Positions 10,949-24,440 of a stretch of DNA of 64,000 nt are shown here, piece after piece; within the stretch, counting starts at the first letter, position 1; the number at the start of each line of letters is the position of its first letter. The notes under the pieces are model-generated. The model was not told the DNA's origin. It made no database searches and saw nothing but the letters and a program-made list of their open reading frames with translations. Position numbers and translations under genes: made by a program. Origin of the DNA: Hippasteria phrygiana (Eukaryota > Echinodermata > Asteroidea > Valvatida > Goniasteridae); the NCBI GenBank assembly GCA_037893225.1, contig JAZGUH010000003.1, positions 1,674,001-1,738,000 of the forward strand. Direction: 5' to 3'.

Positions 10949-13300
10949 CTGATCAGTATTTTTGGAGTTCTGTGCATTTCTCGATTTCAGAATTTTTGAC
11001 CGAGTCGCAGGTCCGCGGTCATCAGAAATTTCCAAAAGTAGTTGAAAAATCAGAGTTGATTTTTGGGGCTAAACTTTTTTCCTGAATGGGACTAATGCCT
11101 GGAACCAATTTCCTAAAATGTCAGACCCAACCGATCAGTATTTTTAGAGTTCTGTGCATTTCTCGATTTTAGAATTCTTGACCGAGTCGCAGGTCCGCGG
11201 TCATCGGAAATTTCCAAAAGTAGTTGAAAAATCAAAGTTGATTTTTGGGGCTAAACTTTTTTCCTGAATGGGACTAATGCCTGAAACCAATTTCCTAAAA
11301 TGTCAGACCCAACCGATCAGTATTTTTAGAGTTCTGTGCATTTCTCGATTTTAGAATTCTTGACCAAGTCGCAGGTCCGCGGTCATCAGAAATTTCCAAA
11401 AGTAGTTGAAAAATCAAAGTTGATTTTTGGGGCTAAAACTTTTTTCCTGAATGGGACTAATGCCTAAAACCAATTTCCTAAAATGTCAGACCCAACTGAT
11501 CAGTATTTTTGGAGTTCTGTGCATTTCTCGATTTTATAATTTTTGACCGAGTCGCAGGTCCGCGGTCATCAGAAATTTCCAAAAGTAGTTGAAAAATCAA
11601 AGTTGATTTTTGGGGCTAAAACTTTTTTCCTGAATGGGACTAATGCCTGAAACCAATTTCCTAAAATGTCAGACCCAACCGATCAGTATTTTTAGAGTTC
11701 TGTGCATTTCTCGATTTTAGAATTCTTGACCGAGTCGCAGGTCCGCGGTCATCAGAAATTTCCAAAAGTAGTTGAAAAATCAAAGTTGATTTTTGGGGCT
11801 AAAACTTTTTTCCTGAATGGGACTAATGCCTGAAACCAATTTCCTAAAATGTCAGACCCAACTGATCAGTATTTTTGGAGTTCTGTGCATTTCTCGATTT
11901 TATAATTTTTGACCGAGTCGCAGGTCCGCGGTCATCAGAAATTTCCAAAAGTAGTTGAAAAATCAAAGTTGATTTTTTGGGCTAAACCTTTTTTCCTGAA
12001 TGGGACTAATGCCTGGAACTAATTTCCTTAAATGTCAGACCCAACCGATCAGTATTTTTGGAGTTCTGTGCATTTCTCGATTTCAGAATTTTTGACCGAG
12101 TCGCAGGTCCGCGGTCATCAGAAATTTCCAAAAGTAGTTGAAAAATCAAAGTTGATTTTTGGGGCTAAACCTTTTTTCCTGAATGGGGGTAATGCCTGAA
12201 ACCAATTTCCTAAAATGTCAGACCCAACTGATCAGTATTTTTGGAGTTCTGTGCATTTCTCGATTTCAGAATTTTTGACCGAGTCGCAGGTCCGCGGTCA
12301 TCAGAAATTTCCAAAAGTAGTTGAAAAATCAGAGTTGATTTTTGGGGCTAAACTTTTTTCCTGAATGGGACTAATGCCTGGAACCAATTTCCTAAAATGT
12401 CAGACCCAACCGATCAGTATTTTTAGAGTTCTGTGCATTTCTCGATTTTAGAATTCTTGACCGAGTCGCAGGTCCGCGGTCATCGGAAATTTCCAAAAGT
12501 AGTTGAAAAATCAAAGTTGATTTTTGGGGCTAAACTTTTTTCCTGAATGGGACTAATGCCTGAAACCAATTTCCTAAAATGTCAGACCCAACCGATCAGT
12601 ATTTTTAGAGTTCTGTGCATTTCTCGATTTTAGAATTCTTGACCAAGTCGCAGGTCCGCGGTCATCAGAAATTTCCAAAAGTAGTTGAAAAATCAAAGTT
12701 GATTTTTGGGGCTAAAACTTTTTTCCTGAATGGGACTAATGCCTAAAACCAATTTCCTAAAATGTCAGACCCAACTGATCAGTATTTTTGGAGTTCTGTG
12801 CATTTCTCGATTTTATAATTTTTGACCGAGTCGCAGGTCCGCGGTCATCAGAAATTTCCAAAAGTAGTTGAAAAATCAAAGTTGATTTTTGGGGCTAAAA
12901 CTTTTTTCCTGAATGGGACTAATGCCTGAAACCAATTTCCTAAAATGTCAGACCCAACCGATCAGTATTTTTAGAGTTCTGTGCATTTCTCGATTTTAGA
13001 ATTCTTGACCGAGTCGCAGGTCCGCGGTCATCAGAAATTTCCAAAAGTAGTTGAAAAATCAAAGTTGATTTTTGGGGCTAAAACTTTTTTCCTGAATGGG
13101 ACTAATGCCTGAAACCAATTTCCTAAAATGTCAGACCCAACTGATCAGTATTTTTGGAGTTCTGTGCATTTCTCGATTTTATAATTTTTGACCGAGTCGC
13201 AGGTCCGCGGTCATCAGAAATTTCCAAAAGTAGTTGAAAAATCAAAGTTGATTTTTTGGGCTAAACCTTTTTTCCTGAATGGGACTAATGCCTGGAACTA
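9670..13300 (+). repeat. Three copies of a 7-monomer HOR, 1,279 bp period
   Basis: Copies lie at about 9670-10948, 10949-12227 and 12228-13300, the last incomplete at its 3' end. AATCAGAGTTGA occurs at 9772, 11051 and 12330; GACCAAGTCG at 10083, 11362 and 12641; each step is 1,279 bp. The first two copies end with a GGGGGTAATG monomer, while the third runs into a CCTTAAATTTCACACC monomer like that at 8742. The first copy is the 3' end of the 22-monomer duplication above. Confidence 0.88.
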
Positions 13301-13310
13301 ATTTCCTTAA

Positions 13311-14600
13311 ATGTCAGACCCAACCGATCAGTATTTTTGGAGTTCTGTGCATTTCTCGATTTCAGAATTTTTGACCGAGTCGCAGGTCCGCGGTCATCAG
13401 AAATTTCCAAAAGTAGTTGAAAAATCAAAGTTGATTTTTGGGGCTAAACCTTTTTTCCTGAATGGGACTAATGCCTGGAACCAATTTCCTTAAATTTCAC
13501 ACCCAACCGATCAGTATTTTTGGAGTTCTGTGCATTTCTCGATTTCAGAATTTTTGACCGAGTCGCAGGTCCGCGGTCATCAGAAATTTCCAAAAGTAGT
13601 TGAAAAATCAAAGTTGATTTTTTGGGCTAAACCTTTTTTCCTGAATGGGACTAATGCCTGGAACCAATTTCCTTAAATGTCAGACCCAACCGATCAGTAT
13701 TTTTGGAGTTCTGTGCATTTCTCGATTTCAGAATTTTTGACCGAGTCGCAGGTCCGCGGTCATCAGAAATTTCCAAAAGTAGTTGAAAAATCAAAGTTGA
13801 TTTTTGGGGCTAAACCTTTTTTCCTGAATGGGACTAATGCCTGGAACCAATTTCCTAAAATGTCAGACCCAACCGATCAGTATTTTTAGAGTTCTGTGCA
13901 TTTCTCGATTTTAGAATTCTTGACCGAGTCGCAGGTCCGCGGTCATCGGAAATTTCCAAAAGTAGTTGAAAAATCAAAGTTGATTTTTGGGGCTAAACTT
14001 TTTTCCTGAATGGGACTAATGCCTGGAACCAATTTCCTAAAATGTCAGACCCAACCGATCAGTATTTTTAGAGTTCTGTGCATTTCTCGATTTTAGAATT
14101 CTTGACCGAGTCGCAGGTCCGCGGTCATCAGAAATTTCCAAAAGTGGTTGAAAAATCAAAGTTGATTTTTTGGGCTAAACCTTTTTTCCTGAATGGGAGT
14201 AATGCCTGAAACCAATTTCCTAAAATTTCAGACCCAACCGATCAGTATTTTTGGAGTTCTATGCATTTCTCGATTTCAGAATTTTTGACCGAGTCGCAGG
14301 TCCGCGGTCATTAGACATTTCAAAAAGTGGTTGAAAAATCAAAGTTGATTTTGGGGGCTAAACCTTTTTTCCTGAATGGGGGTAATGCCTGAAACCAATT
14401 TCCTAAAATGTCAGACCCAACTGATCAGTATTTTTGGAGTTCTGTGCATTTCTCGATTTCAGAATTTTTGACCGAGTCGCAGGTCCGCGGTCATCAGAAA
14501 TTTCCAAAAGTAGTTGAAAAATCAGAGTTGATTTTTGGGGCTAAACTTTTTTCCTGAATGGGACTAATGCCTGGAACCAATTTCCTAAAATGTCAGACCC
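13311..14600 (+). repeat. Third copy of the 8,560-9,840 segment (offset 4,751 bp)
   Basis: The order of monomer types after 13311 matches that after 8560, including the CCTTAAATTTCACACC monomer and the CATTAGACATTTC monomer (AGAC at 14313 against 9562). A visible difference is that 9408 has AAAGTAGATTT where this copy has AAAGTTGATTT. A further copy of the start of this segment is at 16599-17520, 3,288 bp (18 monomers) later. Confidence 0.75.
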
Positions 14601-16055
14601 AACCGATCAGTATTTTTGGAGTTCTGTGCATTTCTCGATTTCAGAATTCTTGACCGAGTCGCAGGTCCGCGGTCATCGGAAATTTCCAAAAGTAGTTGAA
14701 AAATCAAAGTTGATTTTTGGGGCTAAACTTTTTTCCTGAATGGGACTAATGCCTGAAACCAATTTCCTAAAATGTCAGACCCAACCGATCAGTATTTTTA
14801 GAGTTCTGTGCATTTCTCGATTTTAGAATTCTTGACCAAGTCGCAGGTCCGCGGTCATCAGAAATTTCCAAAAGTAGTTGAAAAATCAAAGTTGATTTTT
14901 GGGGCTAAAACTTTTTTCCTGAATGGGACTAATGCCTGAAACCAATTTCCTAAAATGTCAGACCCAACCGATCAGTATTTTTAGAGTTCTGTGCATTTCT
15001 CGATTTTAGAATTCTTGACCGAGTCGCAGGTCCGCGGTCATCGGAAATTTCCAAAAGTAGTTGAAAAATCAAAGTTGATTTTTGGGGCTAAACTTTTTTC
15101 CTGAATGGGACTAATGCCTGGAACCAATTTCCTAAAATGTCAGACCCAACCGATCAGTATTTTTAGAGTTCTGTGCATTTCTCGATTTTAGAATTCTTGA
15201 CCGAGTCGCAGGTCCGCGGTCATCAGAAATTTCCAAAAGTGGTTGAAAAATCAAAGTTGATTTTTTGGGCTAAACCTTTTTTCCTGAATGGGAGTAATGC
15301 CTGAAACCAATTTCCTAAAATTTCAGACCCAACCGATCAGTATTTTTGGAGTTCTATGCATTTCTCGATTTCAGAATTTTTGACCGAGTCGCAGGTCCGC
15401 GGTCATTAGACATTTCAAAAAGTGGTTGAAAAATCAAAGTTGATTTTGGGGGCTAAACCTTTTTTCCTGAATGGGGGTAATGCCTGAAACCAATTTCCTA
15501 AAATGTCAGACCCAACTGATCAGTATTTTTGGAGTTCTGTGCATTTCTCGATTTCAGAATTTTTGACCGAGTCGCAGGTCCGCGGTCATCAGAAATTTCC
15601 AAAAGTAGTTGAAAAATCAGAGTTGATTTTTGGGGCTAAACTTTTTTCCTGAATGGGACTAATGCCTGGAACCAATTTCCTAAAATGTCAGACCCAACCG
15701 ATCAGTATTTTTAGAGTTCTGTGCATTTCTCGATTTTAGAATTCTTGACCGAGTCGCAGGTCCGCGGTCATCGGAAATTTCCAAAAGTAGTTGAAAAATC
15801 AAAGTTGATTTTTGGGGCTAAACTTTTTTCCTGAATGGGACTAATGCCTGAAACCAATTTCCTAAAATGTCAGACCCAACCGATCAGTATTTTTAGAGTT
15901 CTGTGCATTTCTCGATTTTAGAATTCTTGACCAAGTCGCAGGTCCGCGGTCATCAGAAATTTCCAAAAGTAGTTGAAAAATCAAAGTTGATTTTTGGGGC
16001 TAAAACTTTTTTCCTGAATGGGACTAATGCCTGAAACCAATTTCCTAAAATGTCA
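13865..16055 (+). repeat. Two tandem copies of a 6-monomer unit (1,095 bp)
   Basis: Copies lie at about 13865-14959 and 14960-16055. The CATTAGACATTTC marker recurs at 14313 and 15408 and GACCAAGTCG at 14833 and 15929. The copies differ at 14618 (G, against A in copy 2) and 14642 (C, against T), two linked changes 24 bases apart. Confidence 0.8.
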
Positions 16056-17499
16056 GACCCAACTGATCAGTATTTTTGGAGTTCTGTGCATTTCTCGATT
16101 TTATAATTTTTGACCGAGTCGCAGGTCCGCGGTCATCAGAAATTTCCAAAAGTAGTTGAAAAATCAAAGTTGATTTTTGGGGCTAAAACTTTTTTCCTGA
16201 ATGGGACTAATGCCTGGAACCAATTTCCTAAAATGTCAGACCCAACCGATCAGTATTTTTAGAGTTCTGTGCATTTCTCGATTTTAGAATTCTTGACCGA
16301 GTCGCAGGTCCGCGGTCATCAGAAATTTCCAAAAGTAGTTGAAAAATCAAAGTTGATTTTTGGGGCTAAAACTTTTTTCCTGAATGGGACTAATGCCTGA
16401 AACCAATTTCCTAAAATGTCAGACCCAACTGATCAGTATTTTTGGAGTTCTGTGCATTTCTCGATTTTATAATTTTTGACCGAGTCGCAGGTCCGCGGTC
16501 ATCAGAAATTTCCAAAAGTAGTTGAAAAATCAAAGTTGATTTTTTGGGCTAAACCTTTTTTCCTGAATGGGACTAATGCCTGGAACTAATTTCCTTAAAT
16601 GTCAGACCCAACCGATCAGTATTTTTGGAGTTCTGTGCATTTCTCGATTTCAGAATTTTTGACCGAGTCGCAGGTCCGCGGTCATCAGAAATTTCCAAAA
16701 GTAGTTGAAAAATCAAAGTTGATTTTTGGGGCTAAACCTTTTTTCCTGAATGGGACTAATGCCTGGAACCAATTTCCTTAAATTTCACACCCAACCGATC
16801 AGTATTTTTGGAGTTCTGTGCATTTCTCGATTTCAGAATTTTTGACCGAGTCGCAGGTCCGCGGTCATCAGAAATTTCCAAAAGTAGTTGAAAAATCAAA
16901 GTTGATTTTTTGGGCTAAACCTTTTTTCCTGAATGGGACTAATGCCTGGAACCAATTTCCTTAAATGTCAGACCCAACCGATCAGTATTTTTGGAGTTCT
17001 GTGCATTTCTCGATTTCAGAATTTTTGACCGAGTCGCAGGTCCGCGGTCATCAGAAATTTCCAAAAGTAGTTGAAAAATCAAAGTTGATTTTTGGGGCTA
17101 AACCTTTTTTCCTGAATGGGACTAATGCCTGGAACCAATTTCCTAAAATGTCAGACCCAACCGATCAGTATTTTTAGAGTTCTGTGCATTTCTCGATTTT
17201 AGAATTCTTGACCGAGTCGCAGGTCCGCGGTCATCGGAAATTTCCAAAAGTAGTTGAAAAATCAAAGTTGATTTTTGGGGCTAAACTTTTTTCCTGAATG
17301 GGACTAATGCCTGGAACCAATTTCCTAAAATGTCAGACCCAACCGATCAGTATTTTTAGAGTTCTGTGCATTTCTCGATTTTAGAATTCTTGACCGAGTC
17401 GCAGGTCCGCGGTCATCAGAAATTTCCAAAAGTGGTTGAAAAATCAAAGTTGATTTTTTGGGCTAAACCTTTTTTCCTGAATGGGAGTAATGCCTGAAA

Positions 17500-18930
17500 C
17501 CAATTTCCTAAAATTTCAGACCCAACCGATCAGTATTTTTGGAGTTCTGTGCATTTCTCGATTTTAGAATTCTTGACCGAGTCGCAGGTCCGCGGTCATC
17601 AGAAATTTCCAAAAGTAGTTGAAAAATCAAAGTTGATTTTTGGGGCTAAAACTTTTTTCCTGAATGGGACTAATGCCTGAAACCAATTTCCTAAAATGTC
17701 AGACCCAACTGATCGGTATTTTTGGAGTTCTGTGCATTTCTCGATTTTATAATTTTTGACCGAGTCGCAGGTCCGCGGTCATCAGAAATTTCCAAAAGTA
17801 GTTGAAAAATCAAAGTTGATTTTTGGGGCTAAAACTTTTTTCCTGAATGGGACTAATGCCTGAAACCAATTTCCTAAAATGTCAGACCCAACCGATCAGT
17901 ATTTTTAGAGTTCTGTGCATTTCTCGATTTTAGAATTCTTGACCGAGTCGCAGGTCCGCGTCATCAGAAATTTCCAAAAGTGGTTGAAAAATCAAAGTTG
18001 ATTTTTTGGGCTAAACCTTTTTTCCTGAATGGGAGTAATGCCTGAAACCAATTTCCTAAAATTTCAGACCCAACCGATCAGTATTTTTGGAGTTCTATGC
18101 ATTTCTCGATTTCAGAATTTTTGACCGAGTCGCAGGTCCGCGGTCAATAGACATTTCAAAAAGTGGTTGAAAAATCAAAGTTGATTTTGGGGGCTAAACC
18201 TTTTTTCCTGAATGGGGGTAATGCCTGAAACCAATTTCCTAAAATGTCAGACCCAACTGATCAGTATTTTTGGAGTTCTGTGCATTTCTCGATTTCAGAA
18301 TTTTTGACCGAGTCGCAGGTCCGCGGTCATCAGAAATTTCCAAAAGTAGTTGAAAAATCAGAGTTGATTTTTGGGGCTAAACTTTTTTCCTGAATGGGAC
18401 TAATGCCTGGAACCAATTTCCTAAAATGTCAGACCCAACCGATCAGTATTTTTAGAGTTCTGTGCATTTCTCGATTTTAGAATTCTTGACCGAGTCGCAG
18501 GTCCGCGGTCATCGGAAATTTCCAAAAGTAGTTGAAAAATCAAAGTTGATTTTTGGGGCTAAACTTTTTTCCTGAATGGGACTAATGCCTGAAACCAATT
18601 TCCTAAAATGTCAGACCCAACCGATCAGTATTTTTAGAGTTCTGTGCATTTCTCGATTTTAGAATTCTTGACCGAGTCGCAGGTCCGCGGTCATCAGAAA
18701 TTTCCAAAAGTAGTTGAAAAATCAAAGTTGATTTTTGGGGCTAAAACTTTTTTCCTGAATGGGACTAATGCCTGAAACCAATTTCCTAAAATGTCAGACC
18801 CAACTGATCAGTATTTTTGGAGTTCTGTGCATTTCTCGATTTTATAATTTTTGACCGAGTCGCAGGTCCGCGGTCATCAGAAATTTCCAAAAGTAGTTGA
18901 AAAATCAAAGTTGATTTTTTGGGCTAAACC
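17500..18930 (+). repeat. Mixed satellite monomers with a 1 bp deletion in the CCGCGG core
   Basis: This stretch carries ordinary domain 1 monomers. Two local oddities are visible: CCGCGTCATC near 17957, where one G of CCGCGG is missing, and CGGTCAATAG near 18145, where other copies of the same type have CGGTCATTAG. One monomer near 17712 has GATCGGTATT in place of GATCAGTATT. Confidence 0.75.
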
Positions 18931-21145
18931 TTTTTTCCTGAATGGGACTAATGCCTGGAACTAATTTCCTTAAATTTCACACCCAACCGATCAGTATTTT
19001 TGGAGTTCTGTGCATTTCTCGATTTCAGAATTTTTGACCGAGTCGCAGGTCCGCGGTCATCAGAAATTTCCAAAAGTAGTTGAAAAATCAAAGTTGATTT
19101 TTTGGGCTAAACCTTTTTTCCTGAATGGGACTAATGCCTGGAACCAATTTCCTTAAATGTCAGACCCAACCGATCAGTATTTTTGGAGTTCTGTGCATTT
19201 CTCGATTTCAGAATTTTTGACCGAGTCGCAGGTCCGCGGTCATCAGAAATTTCCAAAAGTAGTTGAAAAATCAAAGTTGATTTTTGGGGCTAAACCTTTT
19301 TTCCTGAATGGGACTAATGCCTGGAACCAATTTCCTAAAATGTCAGACCCAACCGATCAGTATTTTTAGAGTTCTGTGCATTTCTCGATTTTAGAATTCT
19401 TGACCGAGTCGCAGGTCCGCGGTCATCGGAAATTTCCAAAAGTAGTTGAAAAATCAAAGTTGATTTTTGGGGCTAAACTTTTTTCCTGAATGGGACTAAT
19501 GCCTGGAACCAATTTCCTAAAATGTCAGACCCAACCGATCAGTATTTTTAGAGTTCTGTGCATTTCTCGATTTTAGAATTCTTGACCGAGTCGCAGGTCC
19601 GCGGTCATCAGAAATTTCCAAAAGTGGTTGAAAAATCAAAGTTGATTTTTTGGGCTAAACCTTTTTTCCTGAATGGGAGTAATGCCTGAAACCAATTTCC
19701 TAAAATTTCAGACCCAACCGATCAGTATTTTTGGAGTTCTATGCATTTCTCGATTTCAGAATTTTTGACCGAGTCGCAGGTCCGCGGTCATTAGACATTT
19801 CAAAAAGTGGTTGAAAAATCAAAGTTGATTTTGGGGGCTAAACCTTTTTTCCTGAATGGGGGTAATGCCTGAAACCAATTTCCTAAAATGTCAGACCCAA
19901 CTGATCAGTATTTTTGGAGTTCTGTGCATTTCTCGATTTCAGAATTTTTGACCGAGTCGCAGGTCCGCGGTCATCAGAAATTTCCAAAAGTAGTTGAAAA
20001 ATCAGAGTTGATTTTTGGGGCTAAACTTTTTTCCTGAATGGGACTAATGCCTGGAACTAATTTCCTTAAATTTCACACCCAACCGATCAGTATTTTTGGA
20101 GTTCTGTGCATTTCTCGATTTCAGAATTTTTGACCGAGTCGCAGGTCCGCGGTCATCAGAAATTTCCAAAAGTAGTTGAAAAATCAAAGTTGATTTTTTG
20201 GGCTAAACCTTTTTTCCTGAATGGGACTAATGCCTGGAACCAATTTCCTTAAATGTCAGACCCAACCGATCAGTATTTTTGGAGTTCTGTGCATTTCTCG
20301 ATTTCAGAATTTTTGACCGAGTCGCAGGTCCGCGGTCATCAGAAATTTCCAAAAGTAGTTGAAAAATCAAAGTTGATTTTTGGGGCTAAACCTTTTTTCC
20401 TGAATGGGACTAATGCCTGGAACCAATTTCCTAAAATGTCAGACCCAACCGATCAGTATTTTTAGAGTTCTGTGCATTTCTCGATTTTAGAATTCTTGAC
20501 CGAGTCGCAGGTCCGCGGTCATCGGAAATTTCCAAAAGTAGTTGAAAAATCAAAGTTGATTTTTGGGGCTAAACTTTTTTCCTGAATGGGACTAATGCCT
20601 GGAACCAATTTCCTAAAATGTCAGACCCAACCGATCAGTATTTTTAGAGTTCTGTGCATTTCTCGATTTTAGAATTCTTGACCGAGTCGCAGGTCCGCGG
20701 TCATCAGAAATTTCCAAAAGTGGTTGAAAAATCAAAGTTGATTTTTTGGGCTAAACCTTTTTTCCTGAATGGGAGTAATGCCTGAAACCAATTTCCTAAA
20801 ATTTCAGACCCAACCGATCAGTATTTTTGGAGTTCTATGCATTTCTCGATTTCAGAATTTTTGACCGAGTCGCAGGTCCGCGGTCATTAGACATTTCAAA
20901 AAGTGGTTGAAAAATCAAAGTTGATTTTGGGGGCTAAACCTTTTTTCCTGAATGGGGGTAATGCCTGAAACCAATTTCCTAAAATGTCAGACCCAACTGA
21001 TCAGTATTTTTGGAGTTCTGTGCATTTCTCGATTTCAGAATTTTTGACCGAGTCGCAGGTCCGCGGTCATCAGAAATTTCCAAAAGTAGTTGAAAAATCA
21101 GAGTTGATTTTTGGGGCTAAACTTTTTTCCTGAATGGGACTAATG
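18930..21145 (+). repeat. Two tandem copies of a 6-monomer unit (1,096 bp)
   Basis: The GGAACTAATTTCC end joined to AAATTTCACACC starts both copies (about 18960 and 20056), and CATTAGACATTTC follows at 19793 and 20889. Equivalent monomers start at 19157 and 20253. The hybrid junction (GGAACTAATT followed by TTTCACACC) is otherwise rare, which supports one recombination event followed by duplication. Confidence 0.8.
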
Positions 21146-22518
21146 CCTGGAACCAATTTCCTAAAATGTCAGACCCAACCGATCAGTATTTTTAGAGTTC
21201 TGTGCATTTCTCGATTTTAGAATTCTTGACCGAGTCGCAGGTCCGCGGTCATCGGAAATTTCCAAAAGTAGTTGAAAAATCAAAGTTGATTTTTGGGGCT
21301 AAACTTTTTTCCTGAATGGGACTAATGCCTGAAACCAATTTCCTAAAATGTCAGACCCAACCGATCAGTATTTTTAGAGTTCTGTGCATTTCTCGATTTT
21401 AGAATTCTTGACCAAGTCGCAGGTCCGCGGTCATCAGAAATTTCCAAAAGTAGTTGAAAAATCAAAGTTGATTTTTGGGGCTAAAACTTTTTTCCTGAAT
21501 GGGACTAATGCCTGAAACCAATTTCCTAAAATGTCAGACCCAACTGATCAGTATTTTTGGAGTTCTGTGCATTTCTCGATTTTATAATTTTTGACCGAGT
21601 CGCAGGTCCGCGGTCATCAGAAATTTCCAAAAGTGGTTGAAAAATCAAAGTTGATTTTTTGGGCTAAACCTTTTTTCCTGAATGGGAGTAATGCCTGAAA
21701 CCAATTTCCTAAAATTTCAGACCCAACCGATCAGTATTTTTGGAGTTCTATGCATTTCTCGATTTCAGAATTTTTGACCGAGTCGCAGGTCCGCGGTCAT
21801 TAGACATTTCAAAAAGTGGTTGAAAAATCAAAGTTGATTTTGGGGGCTAAACCTTTTTTCCTGAATGGGGGTAATGCCTGAAACCAATTTCCTAAAATGT
21901 CAGACCCAACTGATCAGTATTTTTGGAGTTCTGTGCATTTCTCGATTTCAGAATTTTTGACCGAGTCGCAGGTCCGCGGTCATCAGAAATTTCCAAAAGT
22001 AGTTGAAAAATCAGAGTTGATTTTTGGGGCTAAACTTTTTTCCTGAATGGGACTAATGCCTGGAACCAATTTCCTAAAATGTCAGACCCAACCGATCAGT
22101 ATTTTTAGAGTTCTGTGCATTTCTCGATTTTAGAATTCTTGACCGAGTCGCAGGTCCGCGGTCATCGGAAATTTCCAAAAGTAGTTGAAAAATCAAAGTT
22201 GATTTTTGGGGCTAAACTTTTTTCCTGAATGGGACTAATGCCTGAAACCAATTTCCTAAAATGTCAGACCCAACCGATCAGTATTTTTAGAGTTCTGTGC
22301 ATTTCTCGATTTTAGAATTCTTGACCGAGTCGCAGGTCCGCAGTCATCAGAAATTTCCAAAAGTAGTTGAAAAATCAAAGTTGATTTTTGGGGCTAAAAC
22401 TTTTTTCCTGAATGGGACTAATGCCTGAAACCAATTTCCTAAAATGTCAGACCCAACTGATCAGTATTTTTGGAGTTCTGTGCATTTCTCGATTTTATAA
22501 TTTTTGACCGAGTCGCAG
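20693..22518 (+). repeat. Two tandem copies of a 5-monomer unit (913 bp)
   Basis: Copies lie at about 20693-21605 and 21606-22518; the CATTAGACATTTC marker is at 20889 and 21802. Near 21410 copy 1 has GACCAAGTCG where copy 2 has GACCGAGTCG, and copy 2 carries a unique CCGCAGTC (A at 22342). The first copy overlaps the end of the preceding 6-monomer pair. Confidence 0.78.
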
Positions 22519-24440
22519 GTCCGCGGTCATCAGAAATTTCCAAAAGTAGTTGAAAAATCAAAGTTGATTTTTTGGGCTAAACCTTTTTTCCTGAATGGGA
22601 CTAATGCCTGGAACTAATTTCCTTAAATGTCAGACCCAACCGATCAGTATTTTTGGAGTTCTGTGCATTTCTCGATTTCAGAATTTTTGACCGAGTCGCA
22701 GGTCCGCGGTCATCAGAAATTTCCAAAAGTGGTTGAAAAATCAAAGTTGATTTTTGGGGCTAAACCTTTTTTCCTGAATGGGACTAATGCCTGAAACCAA
22801 TTTCCTAAAATGTCAGACCCAACCGATCAGTATTTTTAGAGTTCTGTGCATTTCTCGATTTTAGAATTCTTGACCGAGTCGCAGGTCCGCGGTCATCAGA
22901 AATTTCCAAAAGTAGTTGAAAAATCAAAGTTGATTTTTGGGGCTAAAACTTTTTTCCTGAATGGGACTAATGCCTGAAACCAATTTCCTAAAATGTCAGA
23001 CCCAACCGATCAGTATTTTTAGAGTTCTGTGCATTTCTCGATTTTAGAATTCTTGACCGAGTCGCAGGTCCGCGGTCATCAGAAATTTCCAAAAGTGGTT
23101 GAAAAATCAAAGTTGATTTTTTGGGCTAAACCTTTTTTCCTGAATGGGAGTAATGCCTGAAACCAATTTCCTAAAATTTCAGACCCAACCGATCAGTATT
23201 TTTGGAGTTCTATGCATTTCTCGATTTCAGAATTTTTGACCGAGTCGCAGGTCCGCGGTCATTAGACATTTCAAAAAGTGGTTGAAAAATCAAAGTTGAT
23301 TTTGGGGGCTAAACCTTTTTTCCTGAATGGGGGTAATGCCTGAAACCAATTTCCTAAAATGTCAGAACCAACTGATCAGTATTTTTAGAGTTCTGTGCAT
23401 TTCTCGATTTCAGAATTTTTGACCGAGTCGCAGGTCCGCGGTCATCAGAAATTTCCAAAAGTAGTTGAAAAATCAGAGTTGATTTTTGGGGCTAAACTTT
23501 TTTCCTGAATGGGACTAATGCCTGGAACCAATTTCCTAAAATGTCAGACCCAACCGATCAGTATTTTTAGAGTTCTGTGCATTTCTCGATTTTAGAATTC
23601 TTGACCGAGTCGCAGGTCCGCGGTCATTCGAAATTTCCAAAAGTAGTTGAAAAATCAAAGTTGATTTTTGGGGCTAAACTTTTTTCCTGAATGGGACTAA
23701 TGCCTGAAACCAATTTCCTAAAATGTCAGACCCAACCGATCAGTATTTTTAGAGTTCTGTGCATTTCTCGATTTTAGAATTCTTGACCGAGTCGCAGGTC
23801 CGCGGTCATCAGAAATTTCCAAAAGTAGTTGAAAAATCAAAGTTGATTTTTGGGGCTAAAACTTTTTTCCTGAATGGGACTAATGCCTGAAACCAATTTC
23901 CTAAAATGTCAGACCCAACTGATCAGTATTTTTGGAGTTCTGTGCATTTCTCGATTTTATAATTTTTGACCGAGTCGCAGGTCCGCGGTCATCAGAAATT
24001 TCCAAAAGTAGTTGAAAAATCAAAGTTGATTTTTTGGGCTAAACCTTTTTTCCTGAATGGGACTAATGCCTGGAACTAATTTCCTTAAATGTCAGACCCA
24101 ACCGATCAGTATTTTTGGAGTTCTGTGCATTTCTCGATTTCAGAATTTTTGACCGAGTCGCAGGTCCGCGGTCATCAGAAATTTCCAAAAGTGGTTGAAA
24201 AATCAAAGTTGATTTTTGGGGCTAAAACTTTTTTCCTGAATGGGACTAATGCCTGAAACCAATTTCCTAAAATGTCAGACCCAACCGATCAGTATTTTTA
24301 GAGTTCTGTGCATTTCTCGATTTTAGAATTCTTGACCGAGTCGCAGGTCCGCGGTCATCAGAAATTTCCAAAAGTAGTTGAAAAATCAAAGTTGATTTTT
24401 GGGGCTAAAACTTTTTTCCTGAATGGGACTAATGCCTGAA
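21606..24440 (+). repeat. Two tandem copies of an 8-monomer unit (1,462 bp)
   Basis: Copies lie at about 21606-23067 and 23068-24440 (second incomplete). Markers CATTAGACATTTC (21802 and 23264) and AATCAGAGTTGA (near 22012 and 23473) keep the same spacing. Small differences are present, for example CAGAACCAAC near 23365 in the second copy. Confidence 0.75.
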
